From contig CM070594.1 in NCBI GenBank assembly GCA_036346395.1, positions 29,917,385 through 29,981,384 on the forward strand: a stretch of DNA of 64,000 nucleotides, written 5' to 3'. The notes below the pieces were generated by a model, which was not told where the DNA came from, searched no databases, and saw only the letters and a program-made list of their open reading frames with translations. The translations under genes and the position numbers were made by a program. How positions within the stretch are numbered: position 1 is the first letter of the stretch; every line of letters begins with the position of its first letter. Source of the DNA: Hsuehochloa calcarea. Its lineage: Eukaryota; Streptophyta; Magnoliopsida; Poales; Poaceae. Positions 22,738 to 32,811 of this stretch are shown one piece after another.

Positions 22738-23950
22738 TCGCTTCATCCCGGTGAGACTAAGATGTATCGAGATCTGAAATGCGAATTTTTGGTGGAAAAG
22801 AATGAAGGTGGACATTGCTAATTATGTGGCTTCTTGTGGTATTTGTCGCAAGTGAAAGCGAGCACAAGCGTCCCGCAGGTTATTGCGACCTTTGGAGGTA
22901 CCCAGTGGCCTTGGGATGATATCTCTATGGACTTTGTGGTGGCGTTGCCTCGCCGCCGCGAGGAAGGATGCGATTTGGGTAGTGGTGGATCGATTGAAGA
23001 AGTCTGCACAAGACTTCATTCCTATCCGCACGACAAATTCAATGAGTGATCTAGCTCCTATTTATGTGCGTGAAATAGTAAGACCGCATGGTGTGCCAAA
23101 GACCATCATTTACGACGAGGACGCCAAGTTTGTCTCCAAGTTCGGGAGAGTCTGCAGAGTGCATTGGGCACGCAGCCCGCCTTAATCAGCGTTTCACCCA
23201 TTGCATGATGGGCGATCGAGCGTACTATTCAGACTTTGGAGGACATGTTGCGATCTTGCGTTTTGTCTTGGAAGGGTAGTTGGGAGGACCAGTTTGCCAC
23301 TTGCGAGTTTGCTTATAATAATAGTTACCATTCCAGTATTAGAGCCGCGCCATTTGAGGTTCTCTATGGGCGGAAGTGCAGATCGCCACTTTGTTGGGAT
23401 GCGATTGGAGAGAAGGCGCTTTGGGTCCGACCGATTCAAGACCGTTGAGCGTGTGGCCATGGTGAGGCGAATCATTAGCGGCTCGAGGCGAGCAGAAAAG
23501 TTATGCTGATTTGAGGAGGCGTGACTTGGAGTTTGCGGTGGGTGACCAGGTGCTCTTGAGAGTGTCTCCCACTAAAGGTATTGTCCGATTCGGTACCAAA
23601 GGGAAACTTAGCCCGAGGTACGTTGGACCGTTCTCAATTATTGCAAGAATTGGGAAGTTAGCCTACCGCTTGGACCTTCCCGAGTCCATGCGTGGAGTTC
23701 ACAATGTGTTTCACGCCTCGATCTTTGAGAAAGTTTTTGAGAGACCTGAACATAAGATTTCATTAGAGCCGTGACTATTGAGCAAGACCTCACAGCTTGA
23801 GTCGCGTCCGTAGCGCGATTCGGAGAGGTCGGAGCGAGCCGAGGCACAAGACGCTGGTATACGCAAGGTGCCGTGGACGATCGACCGAGAGAGAAGCGAC
23901 TTGGGAGTTGGAGTCTCGCATGCGCGAGCAATACCAAAGTTGTTCACGCT
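22738..23950 (+). pseudogene. Element 2 integrase and chromodomain-like tail
   Basis: Scattered integrase pieces in several frames: HPGETKMYRDL, VDIANYVASCGICRK (zinc-binding HHCC half), WPWDDISMDFVV, WVVVDRLKKSA, HGVPKTIIYDEDAKFVSKF, TIQTLEDMLRSCVLSWKG, CEFAYNNSYHSSI and APFEVLYGRKCRSPLCWD. An open GPY-type module (23511-23774) has VGDQVLLRVSPTKGIVRF, KLSPRYVGPF and VHNVFH. The tail to 23950 resembles the Tekay-type chromodomain (EREATWELE) after frame correction by eye only. The integrase would insert the DNA copy. As with gag, indels often fall at CAG/CTG. Confidence 0.85.
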
Positions 23951-24016
23951 CGGGTATGTGTTATTTTGTTGTTTAATTTCAGCGATGTAGTTTTTATTTG
24001 AGTAGCACGCGAGTAG

Positions 24017-24050
24017 AATTCGGGGTCGAATTCCGTTAAGGGGGGTAGAA
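24017..24050 (+). other. Polypurine tract and conserved 3' block of element 2
   Basis: AAGGGGGGTAGAA at 24038-24050 abuts the 3' LTR. Just upstream, GAATTCGGGGTCGAATTC forms a near-palindrome. The same block sits, reversed, next to the LTRs of elements A (40509-40545), B (51601-51637) and C (63160-63196), although their other internal sequence is decayed. Confidence 0.88.
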
Positions 24051-26447
24051 TGTAATATTCGAAAAAATAAATGGTAATAATAAATAAATATTATTAACGT
24101 CTTTAAGGGCCTGTGTGCAATTAAATAAAATAGTACATATAAAAATAGAATTTGAAATTTTTAAGAGCTATATAAATAGATGGTGGGAATTTTAGAAAAC
24201 CCTAGCCATTTTCTTTGTTTTTTTTCTTTCCATCCGCTTGCCAGTCGGCTATTTTTGCCTCTCGCTGATTCTTTGCGTCGCCGCCACCTAAGGATCGCTG
24301 CTTCTGCGGCGTGGTGACTGCCGCCGCTGCTGCTGTTCTTCTTCTTGCTCTGCTGCTGCTGCGTTCTTCTTCTTCTTTACTGCTTGCGTTCTTCTTCTTT
24401 GCTCTCGCTGCCGCTTCTTGCTTTGCTCTTCTTGCGACTTCTTGCCGCCGAAATAAGGTCGTCTTTGTCTTGCTAACGTTGCGTCGTTATCTTGCTGTTG
24501 TTCTTATTCCGCATTTGGAACGCTCGCCGAAGCGGTTAACGCCCGATCGCGTGGGAAGCTCGCGCTGGCCTTCTTCTTATTGCCGATTTTCTTTAGCGCG
24601 CCGGTTTGGCGGGCGGGTGGCGTTCGATTGATGGTGCCAGTCGCTGCGTTAAGCCAAGCGGTAGCCGAAGTCTTCTTCTTGATTTCTTTCTTTGCCGAGT
24701 CAAGATCTCGCGCCTTGCGTGCGTGTGAAAAGAATTTCCGTGATGCATGCATGCGCTTGAGGCGCCATCACAATTCCGAGTAAGTATTAGAGATTATAAT
24801 CTAGATTAATTAGTGAGGTTTTATAATTTTCTAATAGAGAGGCCGATTAATGAGTTTGTTTAACCTGCTGTCCGTTGTACGATTTATTCGGATATCTTAA
24901 TGGCGAATTTTGGAAATGTCATCTACTAGTTAATTGTAGATAATTTCGATATCTTTCTATAGCATTTTTAATCACATCAATCGGACGAGTAGAATTCGAG
25001 TTATGATTTTCGGAAGGCTGCTGTCCTTGGGGTTGTCGCCGTTCGGCGCTGGTTTGATAGATCGGATATTAAAAATAGTAAATCCACTAATTAGAGTTTT
25101 TGATCTACATGAAAGATGTAGATAATTGTCCAATGGTTCTGTAGAATCTAAGAACACGCATTTTGGTTGAGTAAAACAAAAGTTATGAATTTAGTAAGAC
25201 TGCTGTTCCGAAGCGGACAGACCGGCTTTCTGGGCTAAATACGGAGGGTTAGATGATTTAATTAGAAGACTTTGTAATCTAAGAAAATGTGGATAATTTT
25301 ATGAAGAATCCAGAATGGGGTGGTTTGTGGTGATCGGACTTTCGAGTCAAAAGTTACGTTCGTTTTAGTATCAAGACAGCAATGGGTAACTATTCGGTAC
25401 CGGAGTAACGTGGTATATTTGGGGACGGGTAGGAGCGAAGTATATTGATTGCTATTCTTGTTGCTGTAGCTTGTATTGAAATTTGTGTATTTAATGTAGG
25501 AGAGGCGTCGTACTTGTTGCCATCTGCTAGCCAAATTGTGCGTCGCAACTAGTAAAGGCAAGTGCATGGTAGACAGCGATCAATGATCGATCACTGTTTT
25601 CTTTATCTTCTATTACCATTATTGTTGTGCTTTTATCTTGTTTAATTGCAAACAATGGAATGACCTGGTTATATCTTTGTTGATAAACATGATGAAAAGT
25701 TGGATATGATGTTTATGATGGAGTTTGCATGTTTGCATTCATAAGCATCTTTGCATATGAGCAGGTGATCATGAATGATCACAACTCCACGGGAGTGGAG
25801 GAGGTCCCCGATCCTTATGGAGGAACGGGCTTGAGAGTGAATGTTGTCGCGAGCATTCACTCATGCTATACCGGTATACGCGAAAGAAGTGCATGTGGAC
25901 ATGTAGACTAGATTTGCATTGATACATGAGATTAATGGATGTGAATCAAATAGAAGTACCTGTAACGATAATGAAGTTATTGAATGCTGTTGATTTATTA
26001 TTGTTCGTTGTTTATGGATGTGTTTGTTGAGTCGTGGACTCACCCTTGCTCTAGTGTTGTCTTTAGGTGATCTTCGAGGATGCCGTAACTGAGAGCGAGT
26101 AGAGCACATGGACAACATATGATCATTTACCTTCATAGTCTTTTCATTCAGAATTGGATTACTCTTGGACATGTTAGAGGTTGAATAAAGTTTAGGACAA
26201 CGTTTGGACTAGACTATTTGCTTTATTAATTTGGATTCATTGGTTGATGCTATTTTGGACTGTTTACCTGGTTTTATTCCCCTTGCTTATTGATTATCGT
26301 TTGATCCATAATTATACATGTTCTTTTGTGATCCATGGATATGGTTATTGTTGTTTTCTCGCTGAAATTTTATAGTATGTCGATAATTATTAGTTTAGAG
26401 AGTAGTGTGGTGGCATTCTAGGCTCAGTGTTGGGCTGGGGTGTTACA
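24051..26447 (+). mobile_element. Second LTR of element 2
   Basis: 2397 bp from TGTAATATTC to GGTGTTACA, sister of 16601-19009. Unlike an ordinary 3' LTR it is followed by a primer-binding site and leader copy (26448-26520). It is therefore also the 5' LTR of a further internal region, most of which is cut away by the element starting at 26521. Confidence 0.92.
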
Positions 26448-26520
26448 GTTGGTATCAGAGCGGGCTTTAGGTCCGTGGTGAATAGATTAACAACTTAGGC
26501 AAACTAAAATTGTTAAAATT
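26448..26520 (+). mobile_element. Second copy of element 2 leader with primer-binding site
   Basis: 73 bp identical by eye to 19010-19082, including TGGTATCAGAGC at 26450-26461. It shows a third, truncated unit of the arrangement LTR-internal-LTR-internal. The F-family LTR interrupts it. Confidence 0.9.
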
Positions 26521-29500
26521 TGTAAACATTTTTCTGAGTTCTAGGGAGGCTTGGTAACACCTCTGAATTATTTCATAATTTTTAGAAATTATTGGATGAT
26601 TTTGGAGGCAAGTCAAACCAAGTCAAAACTTGGTCAAACCCTAATTCACACCTTCTGGAATTTCTGGAGAAAACTGCAGTGCATAAAAGTCTCTGCAAAT
26701 TTCATGTGAGGTTTATCATGCAGTCAGCAACCTCTAGTTAAAATATCATGATTTTTGGAGCTACCTTAAGCAAATTCCCCAAAAATCAGTTGTTTAATTC
26801 AAACCCTAGCTGGTTTTCACTGTTCCTTGGGTTCGAGTCAAACTCGGGCTCGAGCCACTTGACTTAGTTCAATCAACTAACTGCACCGGCGCGGTCGCTC
26901 GGGCGCGAGTATCGTGGATCATTGGATCTGAGATCAACGACTCATATGCGCGTGAACGTTCGGACCATCCGAACGTTTCGATCAACGAGAGTCGTTGGAT
27001 CTTAGATCAACGGATCGGATTGAAGTAAATGATCGGACCGTTCCAATCGTCTCGTTCATTTTAACCGTCCGATTTCAATCCAACGGTGGACGAGTCGTCT
27101 CCTTCCTCGAGTCTGAGCGTGCGTTTGAGTCAAGCAATGACGTGAGCAGAGGAGAAGAGCGCAGCGTTGAATCACCTCGGTGGTCACCTTTAAACGACTC
27201 TCTCTGCTAGCATTAATTGTCCGTTGTGCACCGCCCTCAAAAGTCCATTGCTCAACTGCTCCGTCACTCTCAAGTGCTCCCATGGCAGTGTTGACTCGAG
27301 AGGGTTTATTGCCATTGCTCTCTGCCATTTTCTCTATTTAAGCTCCATTGCTTCCCCTTTGGCTTCCTTTAGCATCCCCACAACTCTAGCTAGCACTCCA
27401 GTGTTCGTTTGAGCCGCGTTCATCCGAAAGCACTTCTACCGCCATTGTTGAGCTTCGAGCTTATGATGAAGGCGGTACCACAATGGCTCTCTTTTCCATT
27501 TCTTACTCCCTCTGCTCCCTCTTTAATCTCTTGAGCTTAACCCTCGCTCAATTTTGATTATCTTCCTCAGGGCTGAGCTGAATTGGAAATTCCCCATTTT
27601 CAGCCGAAAGAACCATTTTTCATCACCAGAGCAGCTCCAACTTTTTCTGTGTCTTTCCCATGCTCAGGTAACTCCACATTAGTCCCTAGTTGCTTGGCAC
27701 ACAATTAATTGGACCGCAGCGGAGCTTCTTTGCATTTTTCGTTTTTCGGCCATTCTTGGTCATCTCTGTCAACTCCAGCTTGCCGGCGCTCTAGACCGCC
27801 GCAGCCGCGATTTTTGGTTCCATTGGGTGCGCAAAGTTATTGTGGACCCATTTTGGGCTCTTGCTCGCACCGCCGTGACCAGAGTCGCCGGCGGTGAGCC
27901 TCCTTTCGCCGTCGTTTTGTCGGACAAAATTGGAGCGAGCTTTTGAGCGTACTTCGATGTGGACCATCGATCCTTAGATCAACGGCCTACAATCGCGTGA
28001 ACGTTCGGACCATCCGAACGCGACGATCCTTGTGTACCGTAGGATTTTAGATCAACGACTAAGATTCGAGTGAACGTTCGGACCGTCCGAAATTCTCGAT
28101 CTATATGGACCGTTGTATCTAAATCCAACGGTGAACGTATGAGCCGCGCGCGCTGTGCTCTGCGCGCGTGGGCCGTTGGATTTTGAATCTACAGCTCAGA
28201 TTCACGCGAACGTTCGGACCGGTCGAAGGTTCGTTTGTTGTGAGCCGTCCATCTCTAGATCAACGACCCACATCGATTTGAACGTTCGGACCGTCCGAAC
28301 GTCTCCATCCACGTGGACCGTTGGATCTAAATCCAACGGTGGGGTTTGTGAGCCGCTGGAGCGCGCGTTGTCCCGTGGACTTGGACTGTTGGATCCAAGA
28401 TCAACGATCCAAGTTCGTCCACATCGATTTTATTTTAGTTTTTCCCGAGAGGATTATTTGTTAACTAAAAAATGAAATTAACCTGTAAAATACATAACTA
28501 TTTCATTTTAATTCCTTTTTAGTTGATTCAAATTTTGCTAGTTATTTTTTTAATTGAATTTTAATCTAAAAATATTTCTAACCTCATTATAGCTCCAGAA
28601 ATTTTTGCTAAGATGTTAGTTACAATGAATAGTAGCATTTGTAACTTATAAGGTTGAGCAGATTTGTTTTGCTCATATCTTTTGAATTAAGAATCCAAAT
28701 CCATTGGTTATTATTGCTAAATTCCTTATAAATCATGCTCTTGCTGCTGTTAAAATTTCAAAACATTTGGAGAAAGTTTGCTGTTGAGTCTTTTTGTTTT
28801 CTTCTTTTTCGCTTTCTCGTTTGGTTCCGAAGAGCACATTGATCATCTAAGTGATCCTTCGCAATATCTTGAACAGCAGCAACTAGGCAAGCAGTTTGAT
28901 CATAAATTTCCCATTATTTGCAAGTATAATATCTTGTTTACAAATCATATGTATGCATGCTTTTGTGTCAAATTAATTTTCCCGATTAGAGGTAGTTACT
29001 CCTATTGCATTGTTGCCCTCAAATTGTTATCCCCTGCCACAAACATAAGTTACTAATATCGCTGGTGAATTAGAGCCCGGTGATTTAATTATGCTCTTTT
29101 ATTGTCTTTTCGATATCATGCTTAGCAATTCTTAGCTACCGGCTTGATCACACAAATCATGTTATTACTCTTTGTCCAGCACCTTGTGCTAATTTGTTTT
29201 GAAAATAAAAAGTGCAAATGTAATGATTTAGACTTGGGCAAGTGGTTGGATGGTGGGTTATTGGGTTTGTGGATGTCTTGCCCAGGTCAACAAGGACCGA
29301 ACATCTTGTTACACTAAACCAAGCATTTTTGCGTGCTAACCACGCGAGAGGGATATGGGACCTCTCTTGACTGAGTACTTTGGCGTGTGTTATCTCCGAG
29401 TCGCAGGAGGGGTTGTGTGTGTGGTGTGAAAAATGATCTGTATTCTTGTGTTGGGTGTGCGGTGGTGGAGATTCCGGGTAGGCTCTCCACCTCGAGGGGC

Positions 29501-30551
29501 GTCGTAGTTGTCCAAGGCTTTACCCGTGAGGGGTAGTTGACCGAGGCTTTACGATGACTCCGACACAACGTATGGGTTTCTATCCATACGGGCGGCTCGT
29601 AGTTAATGCATAATATTGGAAATGTCTTGTAGGACTTAGCCGTACCGGCATACCTAAGGAATTGTGCTTAATAGCTTGGCAAAAAGGCGGTCTGGCGTGT
29701 GGGTACATTGGTACACCCCTGCAGGGATAAAACTATTCGAATAGCCTTGTCCTAGGTTATGAACACGCTTGGGGAGGTCTTCCAAGAGTTAGACTACAAC
29801 CTTTTAATTAAAATTTGACATGGTTGGCATGAATGGGTAATTCATGCTATTGTTGTGGTGACTATGGGTTTAGTCACTTCCAGGATTGTTGTTGTCATCT
29901 ATCTATTGTTATTACTGTTGTCGTCTATTATTTGAACCTTAAAAATAGATTTGCCAACTTGCTTTTACATGTACTACAATATTGCAAATGAAAACTTGCT
30001 TTACGCTGAAAATGAAACATACAGCCTCCACTTAAATAAACTTGCATGTAGCATATGTATATGCCTGTTATTCTACACGTAAGTCTTGCGGAGTATAATT
30101 TTTGTACTCATTTGCTTTGCTTAACTATTTGTTGCAGAGGAGGAAGGTGAGCCCCAAGGGCCTCATTTTTGTGAAATATGCTGCGGGTTCGACGACTAGC
30201 TTGGCGGTCCGGTCGGTTGCCTTGTGGGTTAAAGGCACACTGATTGACTCTTTTGTTTATGGCCATCTTATGGCACCTTTGCTTCCGCTATTCAATTTTT
30301 GTATTTGTATGTATTTGGCCGGTTGGCCTCTCTTTTGTAATAACTATCCTTTATGTATTTTAACTTCTGGTTTGTTACTGTGCTTCGGTTCTATGTGAAT
30401 GAATGGAATTGATGGATGAATTTTATAAAGGGGTGTGTATACTGCATTTCTGGGAAGTATACATGTCTCGAAGATACGGGTTATTTTGTTTGTGATGCTA
30501 GGGTCAAGTGGTGACTAAGCATTACCAGCCCAATAATCCGGGGTCCTCACA
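26521..30551 (+). mobile_element. ~4 kb LTR of Ty3/gypsy element F
   Basis: Starts TGTAAACATTTTTC inside the element 2 leader and ends GGGGTCCTCACA, followed by a primer-binding site. It is related to solo LTR H: both share GTGAGGACCCC at one end, and the GGTACACCCCTGCAGGG...ATTCGAATAG stretch (29705-29745) is mirrored at about 46253-46310. It contains a palindrome array (27999-28339) and AAACCCTAG/AAACCCTAA words near 26807 and 26638. No coding frame in it is convincing. At ~4.03 kb it is long for an LTR. Confidence 0.8.
27999..28339 (+). repeat. Array of ~70-bp units with palindromes in the F LTR
   Basis: A dyad with arms CGTTCGGAC and GTCCGAACG around one base occurs at about 27999, 28072, 28208 and 28280 (some copies imperfect), with an outlier at 26954. 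Spacing of 73, 136 and 72 bp implies a ~70-bp unit. Between them sit CCGTTGGAT...ATCCAACGG dyads (28110-28131 and 28318-28339) and ATCAACGAC words. Confidence 0.8.
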
Positions 30552-30556
30552 AAGTT

Positions 30557-30568
30557 TGGTATCAGAGC
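30557..30568 (+). other. Primer-binding site of element F
   Basis: TGGTATCAGAGC five bases after the LTR end at 30551. Confidence 0.85.
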
Positions 30569-31317
30569 CATGCTGACCATAGTAACCCAAGCTTGGTGGT
30601 TTTAGGATATTTTAGAAAATCTTATTTTCAAAGTATCAAATGATTTATGAAAGCTTAAGTGATTCTCAGGTTTTACTCCTTACCTATCTTAGCTTTCTCC
30701 TCTCATCTTACTCTAATTTGAGTTTTAAAAATTGTTTACCTCTCCTTCCTTCAAAGATAGTTGTTATCGTTTAATTGGGTTTTGGGAACTAATGGGTTTG
30801 GCAAATTGAAGTGTTGGCTGCCCTCTACAAGGTTTTGAAGTTTCTGGAATGGATAAATTCGACTAGGAGCTTGGATGCAAAACCTGGACAGCGAACTTTC
30901 AGTTTTCGGACAGCAAGCTCAAAGGTTCTAAAGGGGGTGGAAAATGAAAGGTTAATCAACTAAAACTTTGTGGGAGTAGAAGGGTAAGATGTGATACTAG
31001 TTAGCTATGTATCTAACACTAATTTCACTGATTTAACTTTGCTCTTTAGTGGTATTAGATCTTACGTTATATTCTGATTTTTATCTTCTCAATCAATTAC
31101 TCGTTCATTCAATACGGGTTAGTTGCATTGGGAAGTTGAGCTTTGGTTTGGTGATTCCTTGCTATTTTTGGAGTATTTTTATAAGCCTTTTTAAGTTTAT
31201 ATACTTGCTGTTTTTGGTTTTCGATTAGGGTGATATTCCATTCCCCGAGTCGTTAGCTTTTTGCTTTCTTTCGGCTTTGTTTTTCGGGTCTAGTTCTTAA
31301 CCAAAGTTCCTTGTAAC
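30569..31317 (+). other. Element F leader, no gag
   Basis: About 750 bp of non-coding AT-rich leader. In related elements gag would follow. Here the sequence passes straight into the protease, so gag is deleted. Confidence 0.6.
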
Positions 31318-31684
31318 AGGAGGCACCCGACGTCATGCTGGGTACACTTTCTGTAAACTCTCATTCTGCTACTATTTTGTTTGATTCAGTAGCATCTCAT
31401 TCTTTTGTTTCTGAGTCTTTTGCTGCTATTAGTGAGCTCCTTTTTACTCCTTTGTTGGTCCCGTTGCTCATTCGCTCTCCTGGTTCGGAGTTGAGAGCTG
31501 AATCTGCGTGTAGCGATGTCCCAATTGAGATTGAGGGGGTAGAATTCTTAGCAAATCTTATCCTCCTCCATTCAGCAAGTCTAGATGTAATTCTTGGCAT
31601 GGATTGGTTGTCCCAGCACAAGGGACAAATCAATTGCGCCAAGGGACAAATCCTCCTCCATTCAGCAAGTCTAGATGTAATTCA
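31318..31684 (+). pseudogene. Element F retropepsin fragment
   Basis: Open from about 31318: EAPDVMLGTLSVNSHSATILFDS, then SHSFVSESFAA, PLLIRSPGSELR, VPIEIEGVEFLANLILLHSASLDVILGMDWLSQHKGQINC. This is the aspartic protease of Ty3/gypsy (Tekay-like) elements, but the catalytic DSG reads DSV (Gly to Val, codon near 31389). After QINC a direct repeat of 31561-31594 restarts the strand LLHSASLDVI, then the sequence switches to a reversed copia gag. Inactive fragment. Confidence 0.88.
31561..31684 (+). repeat. Local direct duplication at a chimeric junction
   Basis: 34 bp at 31561-31594 recur at 31651-31684, 90 bp later. The second copy ends exactly where unrelated reversed copia gag sequence begins at 31685. 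Confidence 0.85.
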
Positions 31685-31858
31685 GCCAGGTATTTCTTGC
31701 AGTTCCTCTTCTAGTGTGCTGTCTCCTTGCAGTAAAAGCATTCATTCTCTTGAGTCGGGCCGAACTTGGTCTTGGGTTTAGGCTTGATAGCTTGGATCCC
31801 ATCCGAAGCCTTGCCCTTACCTTTGACCCAAGTCTTAGCCTTCTTCTTGAAGCAAGTA
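31685..31858 (-). pseudogene. Ty1/copia gag zinc-knuckle scrap
   Basis: Minus-strand reading gives FKKKAKTWVKGKGKASDG, KPKPKTKFGP and the knuckle CFYCKETAH-stop-KRNCKKYL. In copia gag this is CFYCKExGHWKRNC, so the usual Trp has become a stop. Only about 58 codons remain, wedged between plus-strand gypsy pieces. Confidence 0.85.
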
Positions 31859-32057
31859 TTGATGAGGGTATCCCTACAACACCTTCTTCTCCTCCACCTA
31901 ATGCTCATGATATACGCCTCGAGTTGCCGACAGGACCAATAACAAGAGAACGTGCCAAGAAACTACAATCTCAGGTGAACTTGCTACTTAATGAATATGT
32001 CATTGATTTTAACGAGAATTTTATACTACCTAAAAACAATGTTTTACTTGTGCTCTA
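31859..32057 (+). pseudogene. Ty3/gypsy pol C-terminal tail
   Basis: Plus-strand frame DEGIPTTPSSPPP, LPTGPITRERAKKLQSQVNLLL, then LPKNNVLLVL-stop-FEERAMDGDQGY. GPITR.RAK(K/Q)L is the hallmark of the pol end of a large grass gypsy group. It lies just upstream of an LTR, as expected for a pol end. All upstream pol is missing. Confidence 0.75.
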
Positions 32058-32099
32058 GTTTGAAGAGCGAGCGATGGACGGAGATCAAGGATATGCGGC

Positions 32100-32706
32100 T
32101 GTCATCCAAGGAAGCACAAGTCCACGGCATGAACAACGATCGGCCCATAAATAGTGTCGTGCATGAATAGTACCACGAACAGTGCCGTGCTACAGTGAGA
32201 TGAACATTGCTATTCTACAGTACGGTGAACAGTGCTATGCTACAGTACCATAGCCCAATGAACAGTACGCGCTACAGTACCAACTCATGAACAGTCGTGC
32301 GTGTGAATAGTACCACATGGAAAATTTAGTGCTGAATAGTCTTAGGCTGAGACTATATATTGAGGGGTGGACCCCCATTGTAAACCAGACCACGTTTATG
32401 CATAAGAATAGAACACAAGTTATTGTTTGTTCTTTCATAACAGAATTCACGCGGGGACTTCTGAGAGAGAATTAGGCGATCAATTGTTCATTCTATTTTT
32501 TAAGGTCAAGTTTGCTTTTCCGCTGTGAATTAAGGGCTTGACGATCTCCGCTCGTGGTCTAGCGGCGATCAACCAGGTGCGTGTTGGTGAATATCCATAG
32601 AGCTGCAAGTCCGTGCACTGGCGTGTGGTGCACAACTCAGCATTATTCGTCATCAAGCGCCATTTATCTACGGTTCTACTCGAGAAGATCGGGACACCCC
32701 GTATCA
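32100..32706 (+). mobile_element. Ty3/gypsy LTR with internal sequence on both sides
   Basis: Ends CCGTATCA before a primer-binding-like site (32710-32720). A TATA-like GACTATATATTGAGG is near 32350 and CCCCATTGTAA follows near 32383, matching the LTR at 1766-~2300. The U3 part (32150-32330) is built of repeated TGAACAGTG and CTACAGTA words, five or more times at 20-45 bp spacing. The start is uncertain (no clear polypurine tract). Confidence 0.65.
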
Positions 32707-32709
32707 TCG

Positions 32710-32720
32710 TGGTATCGGAT
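32710..32720 (+). other. Degenerate primer-binding site
   Basis: TGGTATCGGAT, three bases after the LTR end, similar to TGGTATCAGAG and to the site at 1752-1762. Confidence 0.55.
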
Positions 32721-32811
32721 TCCAGGCCACTCGGTAGAATCTCTTTTTCCCTACATTTCAGTAGATTCTTTTTCCGTCCTATACACCGAAAAAGCCACAA
32801 AAAAATATATC

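Noticed and set aside
26995..28475. Short frames in the F LTR that might be exons of a host gene
   Set aside because: Interrupted by the palindrome array and lying between LTR ends; no splice-site pattern or protein family recognised.
31306..31318. Splice acceptor showing insertion of a spliced retrotransposon RNA
   Set aside because: If an intron had been removed its end would not remain in the DNA. The word alone proves nothing; kept only as a side note to the gag-less joint.
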